Source of the DNA: Salminus brasiliensis
Lineage: Eukaryota > Chordata > Actinopteri > Characiformes > Bryconidae
Length of the DNA stretch: 64,000 nt
NCBI RefSeq assembly: GCF_030463535.1
Contig: NC_132879.1
Coordinates: forward strand, 32,607,925-32,671,924
Direction: 5' to 3'
Numbering within the stretch: position 1 is the stretch's first letter; every line of letters begins with the position of its first letter. The position numbers were made by a program, and so were the translations under genes. The notes beneath the pieces were generated by a model. That model made no database searches and was not told the origin of the DNA. It saw nothing but the letters and a program-made list of their open reading frames with translations. Positions 8,820 through 18,936 of this stretch are shown one piece after another.

Positions 8820-9400
8820 TACCCGGCGAGGCCTGTGCCCCCTCGACACGCAGTACTTCAACAAGTTCAAACCAGGCCTCATCCACTTGGACTGAAACTG
8901 AAACTTCAGGTATGACTGATGAAGAAATCAAGTCAGATATCCTAGCCTCACTGAGGGAAGATATATCCAAAATAATAAGGCAAGAATTGGAGTGTGTGTT
9001 TACTGAAAATTTTAATGCTCTACAAAGTGAGTTGATGTGGTGGGAGGTCTGTTGACATGGTCTGACGAAGTGATTACTGACTGCTGAAACTTGCCTTAAA
9101 AGCCAAGTTGAAACCCTTAAAGAAAAGAATGATGATTAGAGGGCAGAATGAGAAGGGGGAATGTTTGAATAGTTGGCGGGGGGTCTTAACTGTGTCTTGT
9201 CACAGCACATGGACAGACAACCTGAATCGAAAGCCCCCCTCCCTAAAATGAGTAAGATGCTTAGACATCAATCTTTTGAACTGGGTCTTGTTGATTTGTT
9301 GAGAAGTAAATTCACAAGACACAGAGACTTTACACACTATTCATGTACAACTGCATCCTATTCCAGGATTGACTATTTTTGAACCCCCAAATTAGAGTTA
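8820..9400 (+). mobile_element. L1-like LINE fragment (ORF1 piece joined to endonuclease piece), unit 1
   Basis: At 8,910-9,040 the frame reads SDILASLREDISKIIRQELE, a coiled-coil-like ORF1 piece resembling fish L1. At 9,270-9,380 it reads FELGLVDLLRSKFTRHRDFT and then SYSRIDYF, the end of an L1-type apurinic endonuclease domain. The middle is deleted. The fragment interrupts a U4 satellite unit at the same place in all three blocks, so it was present before the dimers multiplied. Confidence 0.65.
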
Positions 9401-9732
9401 CATGGGGTAATAGACATTATGATACCTCTTATACTCTTTATTTAACTCACTTTTTTTTCTATTTCCTAATGCAAACTGGAAAAAGGAAAAAAATGCTATG
9501 TATGGAAACATTCTGTCTTATGACTTTAAAAAACTGAAAAAAAAGTAAGCTTCAATCTTTTGGTTTCTTCTGTATTTTTATCACAGATGTTTTGGCAGTT
9601 TGGTTTTAGGTTGTGTGGGCTTTCTGTTTAGGTTCAGCTTTTGAGCTTTGCGTTCTGTCTCATGCAGTGGGTGAGAAACTAGTAACTTGGTGGTGATTTG
9701 TTTTAAGGGTTCCTTGCTTTGCCGCCTTCACA

Positions 9733-9928
9733 ATGCAAAAATACCCATAATGCCTTTTCCTTTTGCTGTTTAAAACATGCCATGGCATTTAAGTGCTTCA
9801 TATTTGGATAATTGTGTTTTCTTGCATGTATTTGCTTAGAATGTTCTAGTACAATAATAGTATGTTTGTATAATGCAATTCATAATTCAGAAAGTAATTG
9901 TGATAAACTGGTTACCATTGTTGAAATC
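9733..9928 (+). promoter_or_regulatory. snRNA-type promoter elements of U4-like copy 1a
   Basis: ATGCAAAA (9,733-9,740) resembles the octamer and is followed directly by TACCCATAATGC, which fits the SPH/Staf (ZNF143) consensus. TTACCATTGTTGAAATC (9,912-9,928) sits 58 bases before the U4-like start, the usual place for a PSE. The octamer-SPH pair is the normal distal enhancer of vertebrate snRNA genes, about 240 bases upstream. Confidence 0.55.
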
Positions 9929-9969
9929 TGAAGTAAAGTAGGTGTACATATATACTTCTGAAAAGGGTC

Positions 9970-10130
9970 AGCGTTGTTTTTTTTTGTTTGTTTTTTTTGC
10001 AAAAGCATTATCAAAGCTGTTGAGTTTAATTCTGTGTGTGTTCATTACTGGTGAAAAGATCTACCCAATACCCCACTGTGATGATTTGAAATATAATCAA
10101 CCATGGCATTGATTTGTTTTTATACAGAAT
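9970..10130 (+). pseudogene. U4 snRNA-like copy 1a
   Basis: Blocks in U4 order: GCATTATCAAAGC (U4 has GCAGTATCGTAGC), GAGTTTAATTCTG, CTACCCAATACCCCAC, GATTTGAAATATAATC and CATGGCATT. A long T run expands the first 20 positions. TTTTAAGAATAAGCTTG after it resembles a 3' box. Confidence 0.6.
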
Positions 10131-10631
10131 TAAAAGTTTGTTTTAAGAATAAGCTTGAATTTTTTTTTCAGTATTTTCTGTGGCAGTCAAAGCAGTTTTT
10201 TTTGGCAGTTTGGTTTTAGATTGTGTGGCTAATGTGTTTAGTTTCAGCTTTTGAGCTTTGCTTTTCATCTTATCCAGTGGGATTAGAAACTTGGTGGAGA
10301 GTTATTTTAAGACTGGTTGAATTATTTTTACATTTTTCTGACCATAGTTACAATCACAGTCAAGGCACTTTTTGGCAGTTTGTTTTTAGGTTGTGTGTGC
10401 ATTATATTTATGTTCAGGTTTTGAGCTTTGTGTTTCATCTCATCAAGTGGGTAAGAAACTATTAACTTGGTGGTGAGTTGTTTTAAGACTGGTTTTATTG
10501 TTGGTTTTTTTTTTGTTTTTTTTAGCCCATGGTTACAAACACATTTTTTCCTCAAGGGACCCTTGCTTTGTTGTGGTAAGATTTACGTAATGTGTCCGGA
10601 TTTTGTTATCAATTGTAACGCCACCTTCACA

Positions 10632-10833
10632 ATGCAAAAATACCCATAATGCTTTTTTCTTTTGCTGTTTGCAACATCCCATGCCTTTCTTGTGCTTCAT
10701 ATCTTATTTATTGCTGCTATTTTCTTAGAATGTTCTTGAACAATAGTAGTATGTTGGTATAATGTAATTCAGAAAGTAATTCAGAAAGTAATTCAGAAAG
10801 TAATTGCAATAAACTGGTTCCATTCTTGAAATC
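10632..10833 (+). promoter_or_regulatory. snRNA-type promoter elements of U4-like copy 1b
   Basis: Octamer-like ATGCAAAA at 10,632-10,639 is followed by SPH-like TACCCATAATGC at 10,641-10,652. A PSE-like TTCCATTCTTGAAATC lies at 10,818-10,833. Relative to the U4-like start at 10,875 these are near -243 and -57, the spacing of a working vertebrate snRNA promoter. Confidence 0.6.
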
Positions 10834-10874
10834 CTCTGTAAAGTAGGTGTACATGTATAGTTCTAAGAAGGGTC

Positions 10875-11015
10875 AGCTTTCTTTTGCAGAGGCTGTGTGT
10901 AGTCTGTGAGGGTAATCTGAGGTATGGTAATACCTTGTTCAAAACTGTACCCAAAACTTTCCCAATCTTAATTAAAATATATAGTGCCATAGCAAATTGT
11001 GTTAGTTTTTTAATT
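10875..11015 (+). pseudogene. U4 snRNA-like copy 1b
   Basis: It begins AGCTTTCTTTTGCAGAGGC, close to the U4 5' end, and keeps TAATCTGAGG and CAAAACTGTACCCAAAAC. The 3' half is strongly diverged (the TTGAAATATAGTC block reads TTAAAATATATAGTG). Confidence 0.55.
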
Positions 11016-11413
11016 AATCTTGTTTTTTGGGGGGGGTTCTCAGGCTCTTTTTGCTGCAAGGCAGATTTTGTTGGTGGACTGGTTATAGATTGTGTAGGCA
11101 TTCTGTTTAGGTTCAGCTTTTGAGCTTTGTGTTTTATCTTATCCAGTGGGTAAGAAACTAGTAACTTGGTGGTGAGTTATTTGAAGACTGTTTTAATTGA
11201 TTTTTACATTTTTTTAAATTATCCATAAATGCAAAAATACCCATAATGTAAGTGCTTCATAATAAACTAATTGTGTTTTCTTATAATAATAATTATAAAA
11301 TAATAGTATGTTGGCAATTTGGAAAGTAATTCAGAAAGTAATTGTGATAAATTGGTTACCATTCTTGAAATCCTCAGTAAAGTAGGTATACATTTTTTGG
11401 GTTTTTTTTTTTT

Positions 11414-11548
11414 TTTTGCTTGTTTCTGTAGAGGCAATGTAATAGTTTGTGAGTTTAATCCAGTGTATGATCATTACTGTTTAAAATATTTACTCAATAC
11501 CCCAGCATGATGGTTTGAAATATAGTCAATCATGGCAATTGTATTTTA
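11414..11548 (+). pseudogene. U4 snRNA-like copy 1c
   Basis: It keeps GAGGCAATGTAATAG, GAGTTTAATCCAGTG, GATCATTACTG, CTCAATACCCCAGCATGATG, GTTTGAAATATAGTCAATC and CATGGCAATT. The octamer-SPH (11,229) and PSE-like (11,356) elements precede it, the former closer than usual because the spacer is shortened. Confidence 0.65.
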
Positions 11549-12210
11549 AATTTTATGTTAAGAATAACCTGGAATTATTTTTCAGTATTTTCTGTTGCAG
11601 TCAAAACAGTTTCTTTTTTTGGCAGTTTGGTTTTAGATTGTGTGGCCAATGTGCTTAGTTTCAGGTTTTGAGCTTTGCTTTTCATCTTATCCAGTGGGTA
11701 AGAAACTTGGTGGAGAGTTATTTTAAGACTGATTTAATTATTTTTTTAAATGTTTGTGCCCATAGTTACAATCACAGTCAAGGCAGTTTTTTGGCAGTTT
11801 GTTTTTAGGTTGTGTGTGCATTATATTTATGTTCAGGTTTTGAGCTTTGTGTTTTGTCTCATCTAGTGAGTAAGAAACTAGCAACTTGGTTGTGAGTTGT
11901 TTTAAGACTGGTTTCATTGTTTTATTATTATTATTATTATTATTTTTGCCCATAGTTACAAACATATTTTTTCCTCAAAGGTCCCTTGCTTTGTTGTGGT
12001 TTTCCTTTTGCTTTCTACGACATGCCATGGCTTTTTATTGCTTCATATTTTTCTAATTGTATTTTTTTGCTGCTAATTACTTAGAATTTTTCATATACAA
12101 CAATAGTAAGTTGGAACAACACACTTTGGAAAGTAGTTGAGAAAGTAATTGCTGTGTATATATATAGTGTGTATATATACATATATAGCTATATTAAGAA
12201 AACTCTGAGA

Positions 12211-12340
12211 AGGTGTTTATATAGAACCAATGTCATGGTTTATGAGATTACTTCAAGCCGTTGCTGTTTGTGGTTGAAAACCTTTGTTTTTTTGATTTGG
12301 AAATATATTCAGCCATGGAAATTTTTGTTGTTCTGTAATG
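12211..12340 (+). pseudogene. U4 snRNA-like copy 1d
   Basis: Recognisable blocks are CAATGTCATGGTTTATGAG, CGTTGCTGTTTGTGGTTGAA followed by AACC, GATTTGGAAATATATTCAGC and CCATGGAAATTTTTG. The CCCAATACCCC block is lost. Confidence 0.5.
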
Positions 12341-12600
12341 AGTCTTGAGTCTTTTGGTTTCGTCTCTCTTTTTTCTCACAGTCAAGGCAGTTTCTTGGCA
12401 ATTTGTTTTTAGGTTGTGTGGGTATTATGTTTAGGTTCAGCTTTTGAGCTTTGTGTTTTGTCTCATCCAGTGGGTGAGAAAATAGTAACTTGGTGGTGAG
12501 TTGTTTTAAGACAGGTTTTATTGTTTGTTTGTTTTTTTGTTTGTTTGTTTTTTTTACATGTGTAGTTCTACTACAGAGTCTGTTTTTTTTTTGTTTTGTT

Positions 12601-12732
12601 TTTTTTTGCAGAGGCTGTGTGTAGTTTGTAAAGATAAATTGAGACATGAAAATTTGTGGGGAAAACTTTGTCCAAAACTTTTTCAAAGTTAATTGAGATA
12701 TAGCATGCCATGGCACATTGTGTTAGTTTTTA
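12601..12732 (+). pseudogene. U4 snRNA-like copy 1e
   Basis: TTTTGCAGAGGCTGTGTGTAG opens the copy and GGAAAACTTTGTCCAAAAC lies mid-copy, followed by TTGAGATATAGCATGCCATG. It belongs to the same diverged subtype as copy 1b. Confidence 0.45.
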
Positions 12733-13192
12733 AACAGACTAGAATGATTGTGTTTAAATTAAGCTTGAGTTTTCGGGTTTCTTAGGCTCTTTTTGCTACG
12801 AGGTAGATTTTATTGGTGGATTGGTTATAGATCGTGTAGGCAAGTTCTGTTTAGGTTCAGCTTTTGAGCTTTGCATTTTATCTTATCCAGTGGGTAAGAA
12901 ACTAGTAACTTGGTGGTGAGTTATTTTAATTTTAATTTTGTTTTAATTGATTTTTACATTTTTAAAAATTACCCAGAAATGCAAAAATACCCATATTGAT
13001 TTTTCCTTTTGCCATGTCTTTAAAGTGCTACATAATAAAGTAATTGTGTTTTCTTATAATAATAATTATAAAATAATAGTATGTTGGTATAAGGCAATTT
13101 GGAAAATAATTCAGAAAGTAATTGTGATAAACTGGTTACCATTCTTGAAATCCTCAGAAAAGTAGGTGTACATGTTTGGTGTTTTTTTTTTT

Positions 13193-13345
13193 TTTGGTTG
13201 TTTCTGTAGAGACAATGTCATAGTTTGGGAGTTTAATCCAGTGCATGGTCATTACTGTTTAAAATATTTACTTAATACTCCACCATAACGGTTTGAAATA
13301 TAGTCCATCATGGCAATTTTTGTTTTTATAGAGACTCAAAAATTT
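13193..13345 (+). pseudogene. U4 snRNA-like copy 1f, Sm site retained
   Basis: One of the better copies: GAGACAATGTCATAG, GAGTTTAATCCAGTG, TACTTAATACTCCACCATAA, GTTTGAAATATAGTCCATC and GGCAATTTTTG (13,312-13,322), identical to the U4 Sm-binding region. A PSE-like TTACCATTCTTGAAATC starts at 13,136, 57 bases upstream. GTTAAGAATAAG follows as a 3'-box-like motif. Confidence 0.65.
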
Positions 13346-13702
13346 TTGTTAAGAATAAGTTTGAATTATTTTTTTTTTCAGTATTTTCTGTTGCAGTCAG
13401 TTTTCGTTGGTAGTTTGGTTTTAGATTGTGGGGCTAATGTGTTTAGTTTCAGCTTTTGAGCTTTGCTTTTCATTTTATCCAGTGGGTAAGAAACTTGGTG
13501 GAGAGTTATTTTAAGACTGGTTGAATTATTTTTAAAAAGTTTTGACCATAGTTACAATCACAGTCAACACAGTTTTTTGGCAGTTTGATTTTAGGTTGTG
13601 TGTGCATTATATTTATGTTCAGGATTTGAGTTTTGTGTTTTGTCTCATCCAGTGAGTAATAACTTTGTTTTGAGTTGTTTTAAGACTGGTTTTATTGTTG
13701 TT

Positions 13703-13733
<31 letters not shown>

Positions 13734-14175
13734 TAATTATTTTTTGTTTTTTTATTAAGCTTGTGTTTTTGGGTTTCTCAGGCTCTTTTTGCTTCAAGGC
13801 AGATTTTTTTGGTGGTTTGGTTATAGATTGTGTAGGCATTCTGTTTAGGTTCAGCTTTTGAGCTTTGCGTTTTATCTTATCCAGTGGGTAAAAAACTAGT
13901 AACTTGGTGGTGAGTTATTTTTAGACTGTTTTAATTGATTTTTACATTTTTTAAAATTACCCATAAATGCAAAAATACCCATAATGATTTTTCCGTTTGC
14001 CTTTTAAGTGCTTCATAATTTACTAATTGTGTTTTCTTATAATAATAATTATAAAATAATAGTATGTTGGTATAAGGCAATTTGGAAAGTAATTCAGAAA
14101 GTAATTGTGATAAACTGGTTACCATTCTTGAAATCTTCAGTAAAGTAGGTGTACAGTTTTGGTGCTTTTTTTCTT

Positions 14176-14318
14176 TGTTTTTCTCTGCAGAGGTAATGTC
14201 ATAGTTTGTGAGTTTATTCCAGTGTAGAATCATTATTGTTTAAATTATTTACTCAATACCCCACCATGAAGGTTTGAAATATAGTAAATCATGGCAATGT
14301 TTGTTTTTAAAAAGATTA
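14176..14318 (+). pseudogene. U4 snRNA-like copy 1g
   Basis: It keeps CTGCAGAGGTAATGTCATAG, GAGTTTATTCCAGTG, ACTCAATACCCCACCATGAA, GTTTGAAATATAGTAAATC and CATGGCAATG. The PSE-like block starts at 14,119. Confidence 0.6.
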
Positions 14319-14829
14319 AAATATTATGTTAAAAATAAGCTTGATGTTTTATTTCAATGTTTTCCGTTGCAGTCAAGGAAGTTTGGTTTTAGATTGTGTG
14401 GCCAATGTGTTTAGTTTCAGCTTCTGAGCTTTGCTTTTCTTCTTATCCAGTGACTAAGAAACTTGGTGGAGAGTTGTTTTAAGACTGGTTGAATTTATTT
14501 TTTTTTTTTCCCATAGTTGCAAACATATTTTTTCCTCAAAGGTCCCTTGCTTTGTTGTGGTAAGATTCCCGTAATTCATATAGATTTTGTTGTCAATTGT
14601 ATCCCCACCTTCACAATGCAAAAATACCCATAATGCTTTTTCCTTTTGCTTTCTACGACATGCCATGGCTTTTTATTGCTTCATATTTTCCTAATTGTAT
14701 TTTTTTGCTGCTAATTTCTTAGTTTTTCATATACAAAAATAGTAAGTTGGAATAACACAATTTGGAAAGTAGTTCAGAAAGTAATTGCAATAAACTGGTT
14801 ACCATTCTTGAAATCCTCAGTAAAGCAGG

Positions 14830-14876
14830 TATATATATATATTTATATATTTATATATATATATATATATATTTAT
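14830..14876. repeat. (AT)n tract in satellite block 1
   Basis: TATATA repeats with TTTATA interruptions replace the 5' half of a U4-like unit. Confidence 0.85.
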
Positions 14877-14945
14877 AGTTGAAAACCTTTGTATTTTTTT
14901 TACTTGGAAGTGTAATCAGCTGTGGTCATTCTTGTTATTCTGTAA
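14876..14945 (+). pseudogene. U4 snRNA-like fragment 1h (3' half)
   Basis: Only AGTTGAAAACCTTTG, ACTTGGAAGTGTAATCAGC and TGTGGTCATTC remain; the 5' half was lost next to an AT dinucleotide tract. Confidence 0.45.
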
Positions 14946-15487
14946 TGAGACTTGAGACTTTTGGTTTCTTCTCTCTTTTTTCTCACAGTCAAGGCAGTTT
15001 CTTTGCAATTTATTTTTAGGTTGTGTGGGCTTTCTGTTTAGGTTCAGCTTTTGAGCTTTGCGTTCTGTCTCATCCAGTGGGTGAGAAAATAGTAACTTGG
15101 TGGTGATTTGACTGGTTTTATTGATTTTTAAATTTTTGGCCCATAGTAACAAACACATTTTTCTCAAGGGTCCCTTGCTTTGTTGTGTTAAGATTCCGGC
15201 AATGCTTTTGGATTTATTTGTCAATCGTAACAGCAACTTAACAATGCAAAAATACCCACAATGCTTTTCCCTTTTGCTTTCTACGACATACCATGGGGTT
15301 TCAATGCTTCATATTTTACTAATTGTGTTTTCTTACTGCTCTTTTCTTATAATACAATATAGTACAGTACAATAGTAGTATGTTGGTATAATGCAATTCA
15401 GAAAGTAATTCAGAAAGTAATTGCAATAACCTGGTTACCATTCTTAAAATCCTCTGTAAAGTAGGTGTACATATATAGTTCTAAGTA

Positions 15488-15625
15488 GATTCTGTATTTT
15501 TGGCAATATTGTACAGTGTGAGTTTAATATGAGGTGTGATCGTTGCTGGTTAAAAATATTACACAATACCTTGCCAGAATGTTTTAAAATATAATCAGCC
15601 AAGACATATTTTACATAGTTTTTGC
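15488..15625 (+). pseudogene. U4 snRNA-like copy 1i
   Basis: It keeps TTGGCAATATTGTACAG, GAGTTTAATATGAGGTGTGA, CGTTGCTGGTTAAAAATATT, ACACAATACCTTGCCAG and AAAATATAATCAGCC. It is the last copy before kinase gene 2. Confidence 0.5.
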
Positions 15626-15885
15626 AGGGAATTGAATGTTTATGTGAAATGAAGTTTGTATGTTTGGTTTCTTCAGGCTATTTGTGCTGTTTTAGATTGT
15701 GTGGGCATTCTGTTTGGTGGTGAGTTGTTTTAAGACTGCTTTTATTCATTTCTTAATATTTTTGCCTATAGATACAATGAGATTTTTCTCATGGGGCCTT
15801 TGCTTTGTTATGATAAGATTCTCGCCTGGATGTTCTTGTCAATCGCAACACTGCCTTGACATTGCAAAAATAACCATACTTTTTC

Positions 15886-16135
15886 CTTTTGTTGAGCACG
15901 GAGAACACAAAGAACACAAATATGACTAAGAAAGAGCACAAAGAACACACACATAAACCCATACATGAGTACAAATATGGAAATACATTAATAAATAAAT
16001 GTAGACATACCGAAAAAGATAAATGCCAAAATGTGGCGAAATACATAAATACACTAAAAAATATAAAAAAAAATATAAAAAAAAAATAGAGAAATTAATG
16101 TGAAATTGTGGAAATACCAAAGTAAAGATGTGGAA
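15886..16135. repeat. AC/A-rich low-complexity spacer before gene 2
   Basis: GAGAACACAAAGAACACAAA and ACTAAGAAAGAGCACAAAG repeats are followed by A-rich runs. It matches the minisatellite before gene 1 and the spacers before genes 4 and 6 (about 36,310-36,530 and 56,085-56,280). No gene seen. Confidence 0.6.
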
Positions 16136-16540
16136 ATATGTGACTGATTTTACTGACTGCAGTGATTCATGTCCTAAAGTAACTAGACACCCTTTCTTCT
16201 GAATAAATTCAGCTGCTTTACGGCATCTGACACAGCTGCATTATTTCCATAGAAACGCACTGACCAATAGAACAGGACTCTCTACAGAAACTTTGTGGTG
16301 ACAGACCCGGTTTCTAAATCTAGTCTCAGATCATACAGATCTGACGCTAAACTTTAGTATGAGTGAGGCCTTCATTCATCAGGCCTGGCTGTATTCAATC
16401 AGCTAAGTCTGATCACTGCAATTTGCTTTATGTGTTGCTGAGGTAATTAAAAGGGCATAGCACTGTACACAGCACTGTGTGTCCATACAGTCCTATACAG
16501 CCAATGAAGAGACTGACCTCAGTGACCCGAGTCCTCCTCC

Positions 16541-16608
16541 ATTGTGAGGTCATGTCGATGACATCACAGAGCCTATAAAAAGGCAGGTTCCCCCTCACTG
16601 GCTCAGTT
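16541..16608 (+). promoter_or_regulatory. Core promoter of kinase gene 2
   Basis: CRE-like TGACATCA at 16,559-16,566, TATAAAAA at 16,574-16,581 and an initiator-like A at about 16,605, in the same spacing as gene 1. Confidence 0.7.
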
Positions 16609-16757
16609 CTGATTTAACAGCTTGAGAGACGCTTGATTCCTGCGTTCACACTGACACTGACGCCATTTAGCTGACGCTCTTGTCTAGAACCATCTTATCT
16701 AGAACCAGAAAGAGGTTCTACTTTGGTTTCTCCTTTCAAATAGGGCAGTGTAGAAAA

Positions 16758-18529
16758 ATGCAAACCAAAGAAGTCCTGAGGAGTTTGGGCTACGAGGTGG
16801 TGGATTTCATTGGTAAAGGGAGTTACGGTGAGGTTAAGCTGGCCACATCTCAAAGGCACTCCAACCATGTGGCCATCAAAATAATGCACCGCAGGCTGGC
16901 ATCACATATTTTTGTATCTAAACTTCTGCCCCGGGAACTGGCCATTCTGAAAAGAGTAAAGCACCCTCATATTGTTCAGGTGCATGAAATCTTTGAGATG
17001 CCAAACGGACAGGTGTTTATTGTGATGGAGGCTGCCGCAATGGATCTTCAACAGAAGATCTGGGAGCTCGGCCGCATTCCCATTGGCCAAGCAAAAATGT
17101 GGTTCTCACAGCTGCTCAGCGCTGTGGCCTATCTACATCAGCAGGACATTGTCCATCGTGACCTTAAATGTAAAAACGTTCTGCTGACTGCTAACAACCA
17201 AGTCAAATTAACCGACTTTGGTTTAGGCCGTTTTTTAAGGGGCTTTCCTGACTTAAGCAAGACCTATTATTGCACTCCCGAGTATGGTGCACCTGAGGTG
17301 CTTTTGGAAAAACCCTATGATCCAAAAAAAAGTGACGTGTGGAGTCTAGGTATTATCTTTTACTCCATGGTCACCGGATCCACACCCTTCAAAGTTAACA
17401 GTTTGAAGAGTCTCCTACGTGTCCAGCGAGAACCCTTGGTGTTCCCACGTAGGATCACAGTGGAGGAGCCCTGTCGGGCCTTCATATCTTATATGCTGCA
17501 GTACGACCCCTCCACTCGGCCGTCTGTGACAGAGGTGGCACAGCACCCTTGGCTGCAGCCGAGGCAGGAACGGTAAGTAAACCACTGTGCAGGTATACAT
17601 ATATGAAGAACATTTTGAATGGGTCACTCAAAGTAAAGAGCTGTTTTGCAAATAGGTAACATACAGTATTAGTTCACTAACGATAAGTACACTAACACAT
17701 TGCTTCTGTACTGTCTCCAGGGTTATTGGCAGGTTTGTGGTGGTGCCCGTTGAGGATCTGTGTCCAGACGTCAACCCACTTGAAACGTCAGAGGAAGAGT
17801 CTCAGTCTTCCTTCTCTTTGAACAGTAACATAGACAGTATATCCTCTTCTGCCTCTGAAAATGGGCTGGTGTTTTTCAGCACTCATCAGTCGACAGAGGA
17901 AGAGTCTCCGTCTTCTTCTTTAAGCAGAGACGTAGACGTTCTCTCAACTCTTGGTGTCAGATGCGAAACTCTGAAGCCTGAGCAGAAAGACAACAGCAGT
18001 GGAGCTGGTGCAAGTCTAACTTGCCAAAGGGTAGAGGCTGTGGAGGAGCACTATGGCTGCATTAGCTGTAGTCCTGTTTGTGCTGCTATTAAAAGGGCAG
18101 CTAATGCTTATGTCAAGGCACCAATTCTCAGAGCCTCCCGGTCACTCCGACGGAGGATGAGGAAGTTATTCAGAGTTAACTCTGTGGTCCATGACACCAC
18201 CTCTATTTCCCAGCAGAGTGCTCCTCATTCTTCCCCTTCAGAAGCTCCTGCTTGTTTGTGTTCTGAGCAGAGACTCAAGGATGTGACTGTAGATGTCCCT
18301 CTCCATGGGCTAGTGGTGGAGACAACACCTGTTCTCCCACAGCCCACAGTACTGAAAGGAACCAGGAGGCTGAGGTTCCCTAAATTTAAGGTATGTTAGG
18401 CAAATGTTGAGCGATCGTCACAGCCTCAGATTTTATACTTTAAATATTTGCTAGAAATGTTTCAGTTGATTCATATATGTCATTTTGTCTCGCCAACAGA
18501 TCCTGAAAAAGACTATTCATCCATTGTAG
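16758..18529 (+). CDS. TSSK-like serine/threonine kinase, copy 2 (three coding exons, 504 aa)
   Basis: Coding exons are 16,758-17,572, 17,721-18,390 and 18,500-18,529. All catalytic residues match copy 1 (K41, E60, D135, D153, E180). Distinctive changes are D147N and S160L, the latter in the activation segment just after DFG (RFLRGF instead of RFSRGF). The tail has the FF form and lacks one Ala (HSSPS), so its length equals copy 1 by chance of two in-frame indels. The last exon is the short type (ILKKTIHPL). The 5' leader is type B: the pyrimidine-rich stretch that precedes the start in genes 1, 3, 5 and 6 is replaced by a shorter leader ending TGTAGAAAAATG. Its promoter follows U4 satellite block 1. 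Confidence 0.85.
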
Positions 18530-18544
18530 ACATCTAGCACGGCC

Positions 18545-18795
18545 CTGGTGATGACATACTACCTTTACACAATTTATTGGTCATTTATACGTTGTTCTGA
18601 CCAGAGGAGGATGGGTCCCCCTAGTGAGTCTTGGTTCCTCCCAAGGTTTCTTCCTCCAGCTCTGAGGGAGTTTTTCCTTGCCACTGTCGCCTTTGGCTTG
18701 CTCACTTGGGGTTCATGTTGTATTTATTTAGTTATATTTGTTCTATTTCCCGATTTCTGTAAAGCTGCGCCATCAGGTTGTAAAAAGCGACATAC
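18545..18795 (+). mobile_element. L2-type LINE 3' tail downstream of gene 2
   Basis: Same tail as after gene 1 (GAGTTTTTCCTTGCCACTGT). Here GCTGCGCCATCAGG replaces GCTGCGTTGCACCATCAGG, a five-base deletion (TTGCA) shared only with gene 4. Confidence 0.65.
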
Positions 18796-18936
18796 ACATC
18801 ATTTGGAGTTGTTATGTAAGGGGTAGGAAGGACACTGTCTAAACTGTGTCCATTAAGGGCAGTATAGCTCTGCACTCAGCTGAGGATATTGTTGGGTGGC
18901 TGATAGAACACTTTCTCTAGACATTAGGGATTGAGA

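Larger units (their letters stand above)
8393..15885 (+). repeat. U4-snRNA-derived satellite array, block 1
   Basis: This AT-rich block is a degenerate tandem array with units up to about 0.65 kb. A full unit runs: GGCAGTTTGGTTTTAGATTG, then AGCTTTTGAGCTTTG, CCAGTGGGTAAGAAAC, GTCCCTTGCTTTGTTGTG, ATGCAAAAATACCCATAATG, TACAATAGTAGTATGTTGG, TTACCATTCTTGAAATC, a U4-like RNA body, and GTTAAGAATAAGCTTG. Many units carry internal deletions. Nine U4-like bodies or fragments are listed separately. Minus-strand frames across it are low-complexity by-products, not genes. Confidence 0.75.

Noticed and set aside
10793-11101. Many minus-strand frames rich in Lys, Asn and Thr across the AT-rich blocks
   Set aside because: They recur because the U4 satellite recurs; they are low-complexity translations of its complement and break up between copies.
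8393-15885. CRISPR-like or regular direct-repeat array
   Set aside because: Units are up to about 650 bp, irregular and diverged, in a eukaryotic context with spliced genes; no short repeats with uniform spacers.
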